A DNA stretch of 64,000 bases from Rhizobium mongolense subsp. loessense (GCF_900099775.1 NZ_FMTM01000013.1:62001-126000), one strand, 5' to 3'. Shown: positions 25,167-34,302, numbered from the stretch's first letter. Program-made: numbers and translations. The notes: a model not told the origin generated them from the letters alone.

Positions 25167-25484
25167 TTACGAAACTTCACATGAAGATGTTTCTCGTCTG
25201 TGAACCGACCGTTCGAAGCCGTGACCCCGGAACACCGTTTACGAGAGATCGACAGGAGGAGCGGTCATTTCTGGCAAGAGCGGATTTTCTGATTCTGGCG
25301 GACAACGGATCACGATTCTGCCGGCACACACCCCAAACGCGATCCGGCGGCGTCGGCCTTGGCCGATTGAAATTTCGTATGTCTCTTGTAAATGGAGCAT
25401 AGTAATCGGTGTTTTGCTGCCACGTTGTTCTGCCTGCCTTGATCTGTGATGGGCTTTCCATGGAAGACCGAAGGGAGTTTCTCC

Positions 25485-25856
25485 ATGGAGAGTACGTTGG
25501 AGGTTCTCACGACCAGGAGGTCCGGACGTGATGGTCATCGGCAGTGGCCGGACGAGGTGAAGGCCAGGATCGTGTCGGAGAGTCTGCGTCCGGGCGTGAC
25601 GGTGAACGATGTGGCGGAGCGTTATGGGCTGAAGCCTAACCATCTGTCTTCGTGGCGCACGGTGGCGCGGCAGGGCAAGCTGGTTTTGCCTGCGCCCGAG
25701 GATCCGATGGAATTCGCGGCGATGGTGGTCGAAACGTCCGATGCAGCGCCCAGCCGCCCTGAGATCGTCTTTGGTTCTGTCACCATCCGCCTGGAGGAAG
25801 GCGCGTCCGCCGCCGGGATCGTGGCTGTCGCCCGTGCGTTTCCGGCCTCGGCATGA
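25485..25856 (+). CDS. IS66 family orf1 (TnpA-type) accessory protein
   Basis: This 123-residue protein is the first small protein of IS66-type elements. It has an HTH (about residues 20-60, ARIVSESLRPGVTVNDVAERYGLKPNHLSSWR) and the C-terminal segment PEIVFGSVTIRLEEGASAAGIVAVARA. RBS AAGGGAG lies before ATG 25485. The following orf2 begins in an ATGA overlap but is truncated, and the main transposase gene is absent. The element is therefore dead. Confidence 0.85.
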   Translation: MESTLEVLTTRRSGRDGHRQWPDEVKARIVSESLRPGVTVNDVAERYGLKPNHLSSWRTVARQGKLVLPAPEDPMEFAAMVVETSDAAPSRPEIVFGSVTIRLEEGASAAGIVAVARAFPASA

Positions 25857-25954
25857 TCTTCCCGTCGAACCGCGTGCGGATCATGGTGGCAACGAAGCCG
25901 ACCCTCCGCGATCCTCTAGGTTATCTTGCCCTCAAGGCGGGTGTCACGATTTAG
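25853..25954 (+). pseudogene. Truncated IS66 orf2 (TnpB)
   Basis: The frame starts MIFPSNRVRIMVATKP, the exact style of IS66 TnpB N-termini, then leaves the family sequence and stops after 33 codons. It overlaps orf1 by four bases as in intact IS66 elements. The downstream part of the element is deleted. Confidence 0.8.
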
Positions 25955-25993
25955 CCGACGCCCTCGGACGGCGACCCGAAGCCGTTGCGTCTT

Positions 25994-26419
25994 TCAGAAT
26001 TGAATCTCGATCAGCTCGGGAGGCTCCTTGTTGAAATCGGAATATCGAATCCACCGCGGCGTCGCTTTGAACATCACGGCCCCTCTCTCGATGAACTCCC
26101 TGTCGGCCGGAACGCTGTTGAGATAAGCTTCCTGGTATTGTTCGATATCCGCGGTAGGAACCCTTGTTGCCTCACCCTCGTATTGAACCGTGATATTGTC
26201 GTTCCATCCGACTACGAACGCGACGCCGGGACGCTCCGCGAGATTGTCGAACTTTCGCGTGTCCTTGAAAGTGCTGAACACGATCTCAAGATTGTCGCGC
26301 ACCGAGAAGTCGACCGTAGCAGCCTCCGGCGTTCCATTACGATGGCAGGTCGCGATGACCGCCAAAGTGTGCTTTCTCAGGAATTCAAGGATCATGCGTT
26401 TCGTATGAAAATCGTCCAT
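25994..26419 (-). CDS. Pyridoxamine 5'-phosphate oxidase-like flavin-binding protein
   Basis: This protein of about 141 residues has the split-barrel fold of the PPOX family. Visible motifs are LRKHTLAVIATCHRNGTPEAATVDF, FSTFKDTRKFDNLAERPGVAFVVGW and a C-terminal TPRWIRYSDF. I chose ATG 26419 (MDDFHTKRM) because GAGGGACGA precedes it; the frame is open to 26464. Such proteins bind FMN, F420 or heme and may be reductases; the true substrate is unknown. It stands alone between the IS66 remnant and the polysaccharide island. Confidence 0.8.
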   Translation of the reverse strand: MDDFHTKRMILEFLRKHTLAVIATCHRNGTPEAATVDFSVRDNLEIVFSTFKDTRKFDNLAERPGVAFVVGWNDNITVQYEGEATRVPTADIEQYQEAYLNSVPADREFIERGAVMFKATPRWIRYSDFNKEPPELIEIQF

Positions 26420-27043
26420 TGTCTCGTCCCTCAGTGAGTATTCTCGATTTTTGTGCAGTCCCATTCGACAGCCCGCCGGCCTCAGCGGAGTTTGGCCGCC
26501 AGCGCCGCGAGCTTGCGAGATATGCGTTCACCACCCGACCCAGCCATTGATGCGTCCGCTCTAATCTCGTGCCTTCCAGGACGATTAACACATTGCTCCC
26601 CCTCGTTCGATGGTCGTCGAGACCGTGACCTGGACCTCGAGCGGACTGATTGTGGTTTTGTTCCGCTTCGTGCGCGCCTCAGCAGTTCAGACTGCATGCA
26701 AGCGAGGAAGTGGTTGCAGAGGTGCTCTCCCACGTCATCGGCCGGCAGGGTCCTGCGCCGAACATCATGAAGACGGTCAAGGTTCTAAAAGAACGCAAGA
26801 TCGCCGACAGGACGTTGCTTCACCTGCATGGGGATGACCGCTCTTGGCGCATAGTTGCCATGCCACTCGGTTCTGGTCCTCAACGCCGAATCTAGGTTTT
26901 CTCTCAACGTGCGCGTGGCACACCACTTACGGAGCATACGAGCAGATCGCGGCCCTTTCAGCGCAGAACCGGGCGATAGCGGGCAGCCGTCGCGTGTGCC
27001 TTCTGGAGGCGGCGAAAGACGCCCACAAAGGCGATGAAACATT
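26420..27043. other. Gene-poor stretch at the left edge of the polysaccharide island
   Basis: About 620 bases without a supported gene. Short open frames occur on both strands (for example 26650-26895 plus and 26785-27114 minus) but none shows a family signal, a good RBS or consistent coding character. It may hold decayed mobile-element sequence. The end of the flippase gene bounds it on the right. Confidence 0.4.
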
Positions 27044-28546
27044 TCAACCAGAGCGCAGCAATGAACGAATTGCACTGCGCATATGGCCGCTAAATTCAGC
27101 ACCCTCTTTGCCAATCAGATTGATCGGCAGGCGATATGCGAAGCAAAGCGAAAAGAGGCACAGAAACAGGATCTCGGAAAATAGTACGATGCTCGCATGC
27201 GCATTTTCGAGCCGCAGCACGTAAGCGATGACAAAGCAAGGAATGCCAACCATAGCCGATACACGCATACCGTATCGATGCTCTATGATTAATTCCATAA
27301 GCGAGACGCGGGCTGCTTGGCAGGCAAACGCGGTGATTACGCAAAAATATACAAAAATTGCAAGTCCCACTGCTGTCGCCACTGCTGATAGTCCATACCC
27401 TACAACTAACAAAGTGCCGCAAACTGTCAGGCACGCATAAACAGCTTGCGATAATATGAGCGCGCGCATGGCCGCGGTTGCGCGCAGCAGAGACCCGCTC
27501 ACTCGTGAAGCCAACCTAAAGTACATTCCGATAGCGAGAAAGGAAAACACGGGGATTACCTTCTCCCATTGCTTTCCGAGCAGGGTCAAAACAATTTCCG
27601 GAGCGAGAATATAGATCACTGCACTCATTGGCATTCCAAAAAGAGCGGTTAGACCAACGCCTCGCAGGTATGCTTTCTTGAGCCGCTCTGGGTTAGACTG
27701 CACTTGCGCCATCGCAGGAAAAACGACCCGATCCGCCATACGGGCATAAACGTCCGTCGGAAGACTCATGAGACGATATGCTCGTGAGTAGAGCCCAAGG
27801 TGAACTGCATCCAAAGATCGGCCGACGATGGTGATGTCTGCGCGAAGCGCGATAAAGTTGATTACACGTGATGCAGTAAAGCCCGATCCCTTTCCCATAA
27901 GGCGACGGCTGGATTGACGATCAAATATCGGTCGAAGATTCGGTTTAGCGGCATAAACCAGAACGAAGGACAGAAAACTGGCCTCACATATCGACGCCGC
28001 AGCAAGGGCCCAATATCCGAAGCCCGCAAATGCCAAACCGATGCCGGTCGTGCCGTATGCGAGTGTCTTGGCCGCAATCTCGCTCATTCGGATACGGCGC
28101 ATCTCCAGTCGGCGTAAGAGCAGGCCCTCAGATATCGAGGTAAATGCTTGAACGATGATTATGAACGACAATACTCTAACAACATCTTCCGAAGCGGGCA
28201 TGTTCATGAATCGAGCAAATGGCGCAGCGCAAGCCTGCGCCAAAAGGAAGAGAATGGCAGACGAGATCAGCACTAACGTGAGTGCCGTCCGCTGCTCAAC
28301 TTCTGTGAGGCTAGGCAATTGAACGATCGTCGCGCCAATTCCGATTTCACGCAGAAGATTGCAAAATGAGAGGAACAAGATCGCCGTTGCCATGATGCCA
28401 AAATCCGCTGGCGACAGCAGGCGTGATAGAATGGCCATGTAAGCCAAGTCGATCGCTATGCCTGCGCCTTGGAATATCGAGGTCATCGCGACCTCGGATC
28501 GGACTTTGTGGCTGAGACCTTTGTTCCCGGGCTCTGACGAAATCAT
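27044..28546 (-). CDS. Wzx/ExoT-type polysaccharide flippase
   Basis: This 500-residue membrane protein of the polysaccharide transporter (PST/MOP) family has about 12-14 hydrophobic segments. Near the start it carries the family pattern GAGIAIDLAYMAILSRLLSPADFGIMA and later SLPTDVYARMADRVVFPAMAQVQ. It would flip a lipid-linked oligosaccharide unit to the periplasm. Its start overlaps the glycosyltransferase stop by four bases. It is the last gene of the murA-murB-GT2-wzx operon, so its unit may contain the sugar made by that pair. Confidence 0.87.
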   Translation of the reverse strand: MISSEPGNKGLSHKVRSEVAMTSIFQGAGIAIDLAYMAILSRLLSPADFGIMATAILFLSFCNLLREIGIGATIVQLPSLTEVEQRTALTLVLISSAILFLLAQACAAPFARFMNMPASEDVVRVLSFIIIVQAFTSISEGLLLRRLEMRRIRMSEIAAKTLAYGTTGIGLAFAGFGYWALAAASICEASFLSFVLVYAAKPNLRPIFDRQSSRRLMGKGSGFTASRVINFIALRADITIVGRSLDAVHLGLYSRAYRLMSLPTDVYARMADRVVFPAMAQVQSNPERLKKAYLRGVGLTALFGMPMSAVIYILAPEIVLTLLGKQWEKVIPVFSFLAIGMYFRLASRVSGSLLRATAAMRALILSQAVYACLTVCGTLLVVGYGLSAVATAVGLAIFVYFCVITAFACQAARVSLMELIIEHRYGMRVSAMVGIPCFVIAYVLRLENAHASIVLFSEILFLCLFSLCFAYRLPINLIGKEGAEFSGHMRSAIRSLLRSG

Positions 28547-29541
28547 CTAGATCGAGCGGCCCTGTCCGCGCGGGGAGCTGCCGCCCAGCCTTTGAGTAGG
28601 CGCATAAGACGATTGGCAAGCGGAGCCAGTGGCCTCAGCCATGGCGCGAATAAAATGACGCGCGTAAACCAAGCTGAGATGACTGGCTTTTCGTTAAAAG
28701 CTGCCTTTAGCAAATGCCTTGCATCATCTTCCAGCCCAATTAAGGCTCGCCGCCTCGCCTCTGAGGCGAGGCTTGTCGCGAGATCCTTTGACCGCGGCCG
28801 CATCAACGCGGAAATCGGCCCATTCATGTCCAAGGGATCGGGCCTCCCTGCCATGCGCTCTCGCGCACAATACAAGGCGAAATCTCTGCAGCTCATCGCC
28901 ACTGCCAACTTGCGCGGATCGCCGGTTACGGAATCCTTGCGCTTCCAAGCCTTGTATAAAATCTCGGGAACGACGGCCATACTCCCATAGTCCGTCATGC
29001 GCAGCCACAGATCGAGATCCTGACGATATACGAAGAATGGTCTATATCCCCCAGCTCTTTCATATATAGAGCGTCGCATAAGGACCTCGCCCTGCGAAAA
29101 AGGATTGCCGTTAAAGAGTTGTGCTTTTATATCCTTATGGACGAGCGGCTTAACGATGTAACTCCTCGAAGCTATGTCTGATACGACTTCGCGATAGCAG
29201 CCCACCGCAACGACGTCGGGATTCTCTTCCAAAAATCGAACCTGGCTCTGCAGCCGCGTTGGATAGGATATATCGCCTGATCCCTGCACCGCGATGAATT
29301 CGCTATCCGTGCAATCGATAGTTGCAATCATAGTCTTCGTAAACCCTACATTGCGTTGCGTCGAAACGTGTATTTTATCCGACTTATATTTCAAAAGCGC
29401 CTGATAGGTGCCGTCTTGCGACCCATCGTCAACGAAATAAGCCTCGAAATCCTGATATGTCTGATCACGAATTGCCGTGACAGTCTCATCGGCCAATTGA
29501 GCCCTGTTGTAGTATGGGGACACGACGACCACGCGAGGCAT
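28543..29541 (-). CDS. Glycosyltransferase family 2
   Basis: This GT-A enzyme of about 332 residues has the N-terminal donor-binding part VVVSPYYNRAQLADETVTAI, VDDGSQDGT and a GSGDIS segment in place of the usual DxD. Its C-terminal half is less conserved and it lacks membrane segments. I chose ATG 29541, which overlaps the murB stop (TGATG), with AGGAAA upstream; a GTG at 29550 is possible. It lies between murB and wzx and is the best candidate for transferring the MurA/MurB-derived sugar. Confidence 0.85.
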   Translation of the reverse strand: MPRVVVVSPYYNRAQLADETVTAIRDQTYQDFEAYFVDDGSQDGTYQALLKYKSDKIHVSTQRNVGFTKTMIATIDCTDSEFIAVQGSGDISYPTRLQSQVRFLEENPDVVAVGCYREVVSDIASRSYIVKPLVHKDIKAQLFNGNPFSQGEVLMRRSIYERAGGYRPFFVYRQDLDLWLRMTDYGSMAVVPEILYKAWKRKDSVTGDPRKLAVAMSCRDFALYCARERMAGRPDPLDMNGPISALMRPRSKDLATSLASEARRRALIGLEDDARHLLKAAFNEKPVISAWFTRVILFAPWLRPLAPLANRLMRLLKGWAAAPRADRAARSR

Positions 29542-30575
29542 CAAATCCACTTTCCTGATTGAACCGAAAGATGAGCTGGTTGGAGCAATCCGTCGGGACG
29601 AACATGACGAACTTCGCAGTCCATTAAAAAGCCGCTTCGTTCAAAGATCGTCCTTCTTATTAAATCGATCAGGCCCAGCACATCCGAGCTCGACGCACCG
29701 CCGAGGTTGACGATAAAATTGCCATGACCGGGGGCAATCTGAGCTCCACCTATGCGACGTCCCCGCAAGCCAGCATCCTCGATCGCTTTTCCGGGAGGGC
29801 CAACCACGTCATACATCTTGGGGTCACTGAGGAAAACGGAGCCGCAGTTTGGGAGCCGAAGGGGGAATTTCTTTCGTCTCGACACCATAATTTCTATCAT
29901 CCTCCTTCGCACGTCCGCCTTGCTAGCGGTGGCAAACTCAAAAACTGCTTCCAAGAGGACCAGTTCCGGCCGCTGCAGGTTGGATTTTCTGTATGAGAAT
30001 CCACACGCGTTTCGATCCAAGATGTTCAATTTGCCATCAATGTCGACGACGGTTGCGCTTACTAGGTTGCTGCCGATCCCCTTTCTCTGGCTCCCACCGT
30101 TCATAACAACCAGGCCGCCCAGCGTTCCAGGAATTCCCACCGTGTGCTCTGCACCTGTCAATCCTGCACATCCGACTTTTCGGGCAAAAACAGGAGTCCA
30201 GATTCCGGCTTGAGCGACGACGTGTGTGCCGTTGATTTCAATCTGCGACATTCTTCGACCGATCCGCAGAACAACACCTCGAAAACCTGCATCATCAAAG
30301 AGAAGGTTCGTGCCATCGCCAATCACCAAGAATGGCACTCTCTCCGCACCGAGGCACTGCAAAACCTCGCTGACCGCGCGCGCATCGAGCGGTTCAACGA
30401 CGACGTCGGCCGGCCCGCCAATTTGCCATCGTCCGACATCCTTCAGCGGGACATGAGATGAAATCTCAACGTTCCTGATTTTCCCGAGAAGCGACGAAAT
30501 ATCCCTGGTTGATATCTTCGGAGTGTCCACAGTCAGTTCCACGGTGACCAACGCGCCATTTCCGCCTGTCTTCAT
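29541..30575 (-). CDS. murB: MurB-like UDP-N-acetylenolpyruvoylglucosamine reductase in a polysaccharide operon
   Basis: This 344-residue flavoprotein has all MurB landmarks: GGPADVVVEP and GDGTNLLF for FAD, GIPGTLGGLVVMNGG, the substrate-binding YRKS, the proton-donor Ser in PNCGSVFLSDP, and a C-terminal Glu in DCEVRHV. It is type II (no long C-terminal insertion). MurB reduces the enolpyruvyl ether to a lactyl ether, giving UDP-MurNAc. Its start overlaps the MurA-like gene by four bases. It is not in a division/cell-wall cluster, so it is most likely a dedicated paralogue for polysaccharide synthesis. Confidence 0.9.
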   Translation of the reverse strand: MKTGGNGALVTVELTVDTPKISTRDISSLLGKIRNVEISSHVPLKDVGRWQIGGPADVVVEPLDARAVSEVLQCLGAERVPFLVIGDGTNLLFDDAGFRGVVLRIGRRMSQIEINGTHVVAQAGIWTPVFARKVGCAGLTGAEHTVGIPGTLGGLVVMNGGSQRKGIGSNLVSATVVDIDGKLNILDRNACGFSYRKSNLQRPELVLLEAVFEFATASKADVRRRMIEIMVSRRKKFPLRLPNCGSVFLSDPKMYDVVGPPGKAIEDAGLRGRRIGGAQIAPGHGNFIVNLGGASSSDVLGLIDLIRRTIFERSGFLMDCEVRHVRPDGLLQPAHLSVQSGKWI

Positions 30576-31885
30576 TCGGCGAGGACGTCCCCACCCAGCG
30601 ATGTAACTTTCTCGATGAATCGATCGTAGCCACGTTCTATTTGCCAGGCATCGCGCACGACCGTCTCTCCGTCGGCGACGAGACCGGCCAGCGTCAGGGC
30701 GATGCCTGCGCGAAGATCACGTGCTGTAACTTCCGCGCCACGCAACCTGGTGCCGCCGCGAATGCGCAGGAGATTATCCTCGATGGAATAGTCAAGTCCC
30801 ATCAAACCCATCTCTTCCGCGTAGAGGTAGCGTCCCGGAAAGCGCAAATCAATTATCTTGCTCTCTCCGCGTGACATAGCGCCGAACGCTGCAAAGAGAG
30901 GCTGCATGTCCGAATTTATCCCTGGATAGGCGCCCGTACTGATCTCCACAGGATAACAGTTGCCGCCGCGAACGATTATGCTCTCTTGACCAGTATAGAC
31001 ACGCGCGCCGCTTTCCTTGAGGTGTATGAGGGGGACCTCCAAGTCCGATAGCGGAAAGCCATGGATCTCAACATCGCCGTTCGTGATGCACGCCCCGACC
31101 AACCACGTTAGAGCTTCCATGTTGTCGCCAATGACCCTATGTCGAACACCTGTGAGCCCTTCTCGACCTTCAATTTCGATACGCTCCTGACCGAACACCT
31201 TGATCTTCGAGCCCATCGTTCGAAGCATGGAGATCAGATCGATTATTTCAGGACGGATATGCGGGTTCCAAACGGTCGTAACACCACGGGCCAATGCGCC
31301 GCACAAAAGAGCGTTCTCGGTAGCGCCGGTTGAGCGGATCGGCAAACGGATGTCGGCGCCTGTCAGACCTTTCGGTGCATAGGCTTCGAGATTGGTGTCT
31401 GTTTCTGTAACGGTCGCACCAAGTGCCTCCAAGAGCATAACATGCAGGTCATACTTTCGTTCGCCGAGTTTGCAGCCCCCCGGCAGCGGCACAGAGCCTC
31501 TTCCGGTACGAGCCGTTAGGGCACCCAATATCAACAGTGTGTTGCGAATTGAGCGACCCCTCCACACCAACTCCGACGGCGGGGGAACAATTTCCTCGAT
31601 ATAGGCAATGTCGCCGTCGACAACACAATGCTTTCCAAGCGCCTCCAGCATCCCAAGATGAACTTGGGCGTCCAAGAGCATCGTCGGGTAATTCGAGATC
31701 TCGATTTTACCAGATGTCAGCAGCGAGGCTGCGAGAAGACGCAAGACACTGTTCTTCGCTCCACTGACTAAGACTTCCCCTTCGAGGCGGGATGCATGGA
31801 CGCGATATTTCGACACGTGCCGTTCGCTGTGTGTTTGAGAAAGCGGCTGATACGCTCCCGACTCAGCTTTGGTTTCAATGAGCAT
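30572..31885 (-). CDS. murA: MurA-like UDP-GlcNAc 1-carboxyvinyltransferase in a polysaccharide operon
   Basis: This 437-residue EPSP-synthase-fold enzyme has the MurA landmarks: SGAKNSVL (Lys44), PGGCKLGERKYDLH with the PEP-adduct Cys138, NSDMQP with the general-base Asp, and IERGYDRF with the C-terminal Arg. It transfers enolpyruvate to the 3-OH of UDP-GlcNAc. An N-terminal extension of about 25 residues precedes the usual start, so a later start is possible. It heads a leftward operon with murB, a GT2 gene and a Wzx flippase gene, all overlapping. Together with MurB it would make UDP-MurNAc or a related lactyl sugar nucleotide. Confidence 0.9.
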   Translation of the reverse strand: MLIETKAESGAYQPLSQTHSERHVSKYRVHASRLEGEVLVSGAKNSVLRLLAASLLTSGKIEISNYPTMLLDAQVHLGMLEALGKHCVVDGDIAYIEEIVPPPSELVWRGRSIRNTLLILGALTARTGRGSVPLPGGCKLGERKYDLHVMLLEALGATVTETDTNLEAYAPKGLTGADIRLPIRSTGATENALLCGALARGVTTVWNPHIRPEIIDLISMLRTMGSKIKVFGQERIEIEGREGLTGVRHRVIGDNMEALTWLVGACITNGDVEIHGFPLSDLEVPLIHLKESGARVYTGQESIIVRGGNCYPVEISTGAYPGINSDMQPLFAAFGAMSRGESKIIDLRFPGRYLYAEEMGLMGLDYSIEDNLLRIRGGTRLRGAEVTARDLRAGIALTLAGLVADGETVVRDAWQIERGYDRFIEKVTSLGGDVLAE

Positions 31886-32285
31886 CTCTCAACTCCTGGT
31901 GAAGCTCTCGATTTCGCCTGGCTAGGATTCAACAGAGCATCAGTAATGCGCATCGGCTGGTCGCAGGTATAACGCCGCATCCTCATGTTAGAATATTACT
32001 GGCAAAAAATCTAACCTTAAAAAGGAATAAACATTTCCGAAAACCGAATAATGCGATACAATAAATACACTTTTAAATTGACTTGCAGACCTCGCGCATC
32101 GAGCTGAATATAATACTGACGGGCTATAGAGTTAACATTTCATAGCCCAAATTATATAGACGCTTCGATAATATCGAGTGCGCCGTTTAACATTTATTTA
32201 CTTGACGTTAAAAGTAGCAGCTTTCTTAGATAGAGATCGAATCCACGTCGGTTGCACGACAACCAGTGCGTCAATGGGGGACATG
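31886..32285. other. AT-rich divergent promoter region between the murA operon and exoF-like gene
   Basis: This 400-base gap separates two divergent polysaccharide transcripts. From about 31990 to 32200 it is much richer in A and T than the genes, as expected for a region bound by silencers or xenogeneic regulators. It contains a 13-base palindrome TCGATA-A-TATCGA at 32165-32177. No gene is supported within it. Confidence 0.5.
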
Positions 32286-33530
32286 ATGTCAGCTCATCCT
32301 TGGGTGAAAAGCGGCGCAGTTTCCGGCGAACGCAATGCTTCTCGCCGGGCTATTTGGGTCGCCATTGCAATGCTTGTTGCGGTCGCGACTGATACGCGAT
32401 CAGAGGTTTACCAGCTGCAGCCCGGAGACGTCGTCAATTTTGATTTTCTTGACGACGCCCTACTGCCAGTCCTGTTGACAGTTGATGCGGATGGGGCTGC
32501 GCAATTTCCCTTGGTCGGCGGCGTTGAGATCGGCGGGCTCAGTGTTAACCAGGCACTGGAAAAATTACGCACCGAATACAAGAATCGGCAGATCTTGGTC
32601 GATCCTAAAATTGCTTTGAACATAGCGACCTACAAGCCGGTTTTCGTACTGGGCGAGGTCAAAAACCCCGGATCCTTTCCATTTTATCCGGGCTTGACGG
32701 TCGAACAGGCTGTCGGCCTTGCAGGTGGAACTTTGACGGCGGCGTCGAGTGCGGCAGACAAGATCATGGCTCGCGCGCGATTGCGTGGGGTGATGGACGG
32801 CGCCGAGGTGGAAATCGTCCATGAAGCGATTTATGCTGCGCGCTTGGCCGCCCAGTTACGCGGTGCCGAAACCATAGATTTGCAAGACGCTCCAGAAAGC
32901 GCTCGCCCCTATCTCCAAAGAACATCTCTCAAGAGCGTGCTGGAAATCGAAGAGAAGATCCTGAAGACCGATCTGATCACGACACAGGCTCAAGTCCAGA
33001 TTCTGACACAAGGGATTGCCGAAACAGAGGCAGGTTTGAGGATTCTCGCTCAGCTTGAAACCGAACAAAAAGGCGTCGTCGAGATGAACGAGCGAGATCT
33101 TGAACGTGTGACCGCGCTACGCAAGCGCGAACTGAATACGGAGACCGAGATCGCGCGGGTCAAGAATACGACTTCGAATGAGAAAACCCAGCTTCTGGAG
33201 ATATACGCGGAGACGTCCCGGTCGAGACGCGAACTCGGTAATCTCAAGCTGGAACTCGCGAAACTGCAGGCAGATCGGGAGAAAGACATATTGCTGAAGC
33301 TCCAGGAGCGCGAAGCGGCGATCAAGAAGCTCGAATCCACGCGCCAATCCGCCGAAGAGCAGTTCTATCTCATTGCTTCGGTAGCCGCGGACGAAAGAGA
33401 TCGCGACCAGATCTCCTTCACTTACGAGGTTCGCCGCCCCAAGAGCGGGGTCAATACCGTGATCGATGGCGCGCCATTCACGGAGCTGCTTCCGGGGGAT
33501 GTCGTCGCCGTCTCGATCGCGGGCATGTAA
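32286..33530 (+). CDS. ExoF/Wza-like polysaccharide export protein
   Basis: This exported protein of about 414 residues has a signal sequence (AIWVAIAMLVAVATDTRS), a Poly_export domain (EVYQLQPGDVVNFDFLDD), a SLBB-type beta-grasp part (VFVLGEVKNPGSFPFYPGLTVEQAVGLAGG), and a long coiled-coil (about residues 220-360). This plan is that of rhizobial ExoF proteins. ATG 32286 follows GGGGG; in-frame starts at 32178, 32274 and 32283 exist. It would work with the ExoP-like protein encoded at 38738 to export polysaccharide. No lipoprotein Cys is seen at the signal cleavage site. Confidence 0.84.
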   Translation: MSAHPWVKSGAVSGERNASRRAIWVAIAMLVAVATDTRSEVYQLQPGDVVNFDFLDDALLPVLLTVDADGAAQFPLVGGVEIGGLSVNQALEKLRTEYKNRQILVDPKIALNIATYKPVFVLGEVKNPGSFPFYPGLTVEQAVGLAGGTLTAASSAADKIMARARLRGVMDGAEVEIVHEAIYAARLAAQLRGAETIDLQDAPESARPYLQRTSLKSVLEIEEKILKTDLITTQAQVQILTQGIAETEAGLRILAQLETEQKGVVEMNERDLERVTALRKRELNTETEIARVKNTTSNEKTQLLEIYAETSRSRRELGNLKLELAKLQADREKDILLKLQEREAAIKKLESTRQSAEEQFYLIASVAADERDRDQISFTYEVRRPKSGVNTVIDGAPFTELLPGDVVAVSIAGM

Positions 33531-33547
33531 CAATCCGAGGAGCGAAC

Positions 33548-33628
33548 GTGGACCCGAGCATCAGCGCCACCTCTCTATATGAACGCGGGATCGAAAACCG
33601 ATGGAAAAAGGCGGCGCGCACATGTTGA
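33548..33628 (+). CDS. Possible 26-residue leader ORF before the PIG-L gene
   Basis: A GTG at 33548 has a strong SD GAGGAG five bases upstream, better than any start of the next gene. The frame (VDPSISATSLYERGIENRWK and seven more residues) stops at 33628, overlapping the ATG at 33622 of the deacetylase frame. It may be a coupling leader that sets translation of the PIG-L gene, or the remnant of a longer gene. No family is recognised. Confidence 0.3.
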   Translation: MDPSISATSLYERGIENRWKKAARTC

Positions 33629-34302
33629 GCGACGTCTTCGGTAGGACGCTTGTCATCGCCCCCCATGCGGACGACGAGGTCCTCGGGGCAGGTGGCACAA
33701 TTGCACGGCTCGCTTCGGAAGGAGCCGAAGTTCGGATCGTCATCGTAACCGAGGGTAAGCCGCCGCATTACGCATCCGAGGCCGTATCTCGCGTGAGGGA
33801 AGAGGCGCGCCGGGCGCACGCGATCCTTGGTGTCGGCAGAACCGATTGGATGGGTTTCCCTGCAGCCGGTCTGGCCGAGACGGCCGTCTCCGATTTGAAC
33901 CGCGCGTTGTTCGAGATCGTGTCGGCATATTCCCCACAAACGCTTCTCCTCCCTTTCGTCGGAGACATGCATGTCGATCATCAGATCGTATTCACGTCTG
34001 CGCTCGTGGCGGCAAGACCTCATCAGGAGCAATATCCAAGATTGATTCTGGCATATGAGACGCTCTCGGAGACGAATTGGAACGCGGCCTATGTGACGCC
34101 CAGTTTCGTTCCACATGTCTTCATCGATATCGAGGAGCATCTTGAAACCAAATTGCAAGCGATGTCGGCCTTTCAATCGCAGCTCCGGCCCACCCCACAT
34201 GAGCGCGCTATCGAAACCTTGAGGGCGCTAGCGACGTTGCGCGGCGCAACCGTCTTCAGTCAAGCAGCGGAAGCCTTCGTGATGGTTCGTCAGGTTCTGT
34301 GA
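33601..34302 (+). CDS. PIG-L/LmbE family N-deacetylase
   Basis: This 233-residue zinc-dependent deacetylase has APHADDEVLGAGG (metal-binding His and Asp-Asp) near the start and the second metal site HVDHQ around residue 122. Family members remove acetyl groups from GlcNAc-type sugars or sugar nucleotides. ATG 33622 (MLSDVFG) is an alternative start coupled to the small upstream frame. The stop overlaps the aminotransferase GTG by four bases. In this cluster it probably frees an amino group on a cluster-specific sugar for later modification. Confidence 0.85.
   Translation: MEKGGAHMLSDVFGRTLVIAPHADDEVLGAGGTIARLASEGAEVRIVIVTEGKPPHYASEAVSRVREEARRAHAILGVGRTDWMGFPAAGLAETAVSDLNRALFEIVSAYSPQTLLLPFVGDMHVDHQIVFTSALVAARPHQEQYPRLILAYETLSETNWNAAYVTPSFVPHVFIDIEEHLETKLQAMSAFQSQLRPTPHERAIETLRALATLRGATVFSQAAEAFVMVRQVL

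Larger units (their letters stand above)
25440..25954 (+). mobile_element. IS66 family element remnant
   Basis: It consists of an intact orf1, a truncated orf2 and no large transposase gene. Terminal repeats were not identified. A second, shorter piece lies at 24647-24799. Together they mark the left border of the polysaccharide island. Confidence 0.7.

Noticed and set aside
26650..26895. Possible transposase fragment (ends MPLGSGPQRRI)
   Set aside because: I could not match it to a transposase or any other family with confidence.
24607..27043. CRISPR array or tRNA at the island border
   Set aside because: No regularly spaced repeats and no tRNA-like T-arm or acceptor sequence were seen.
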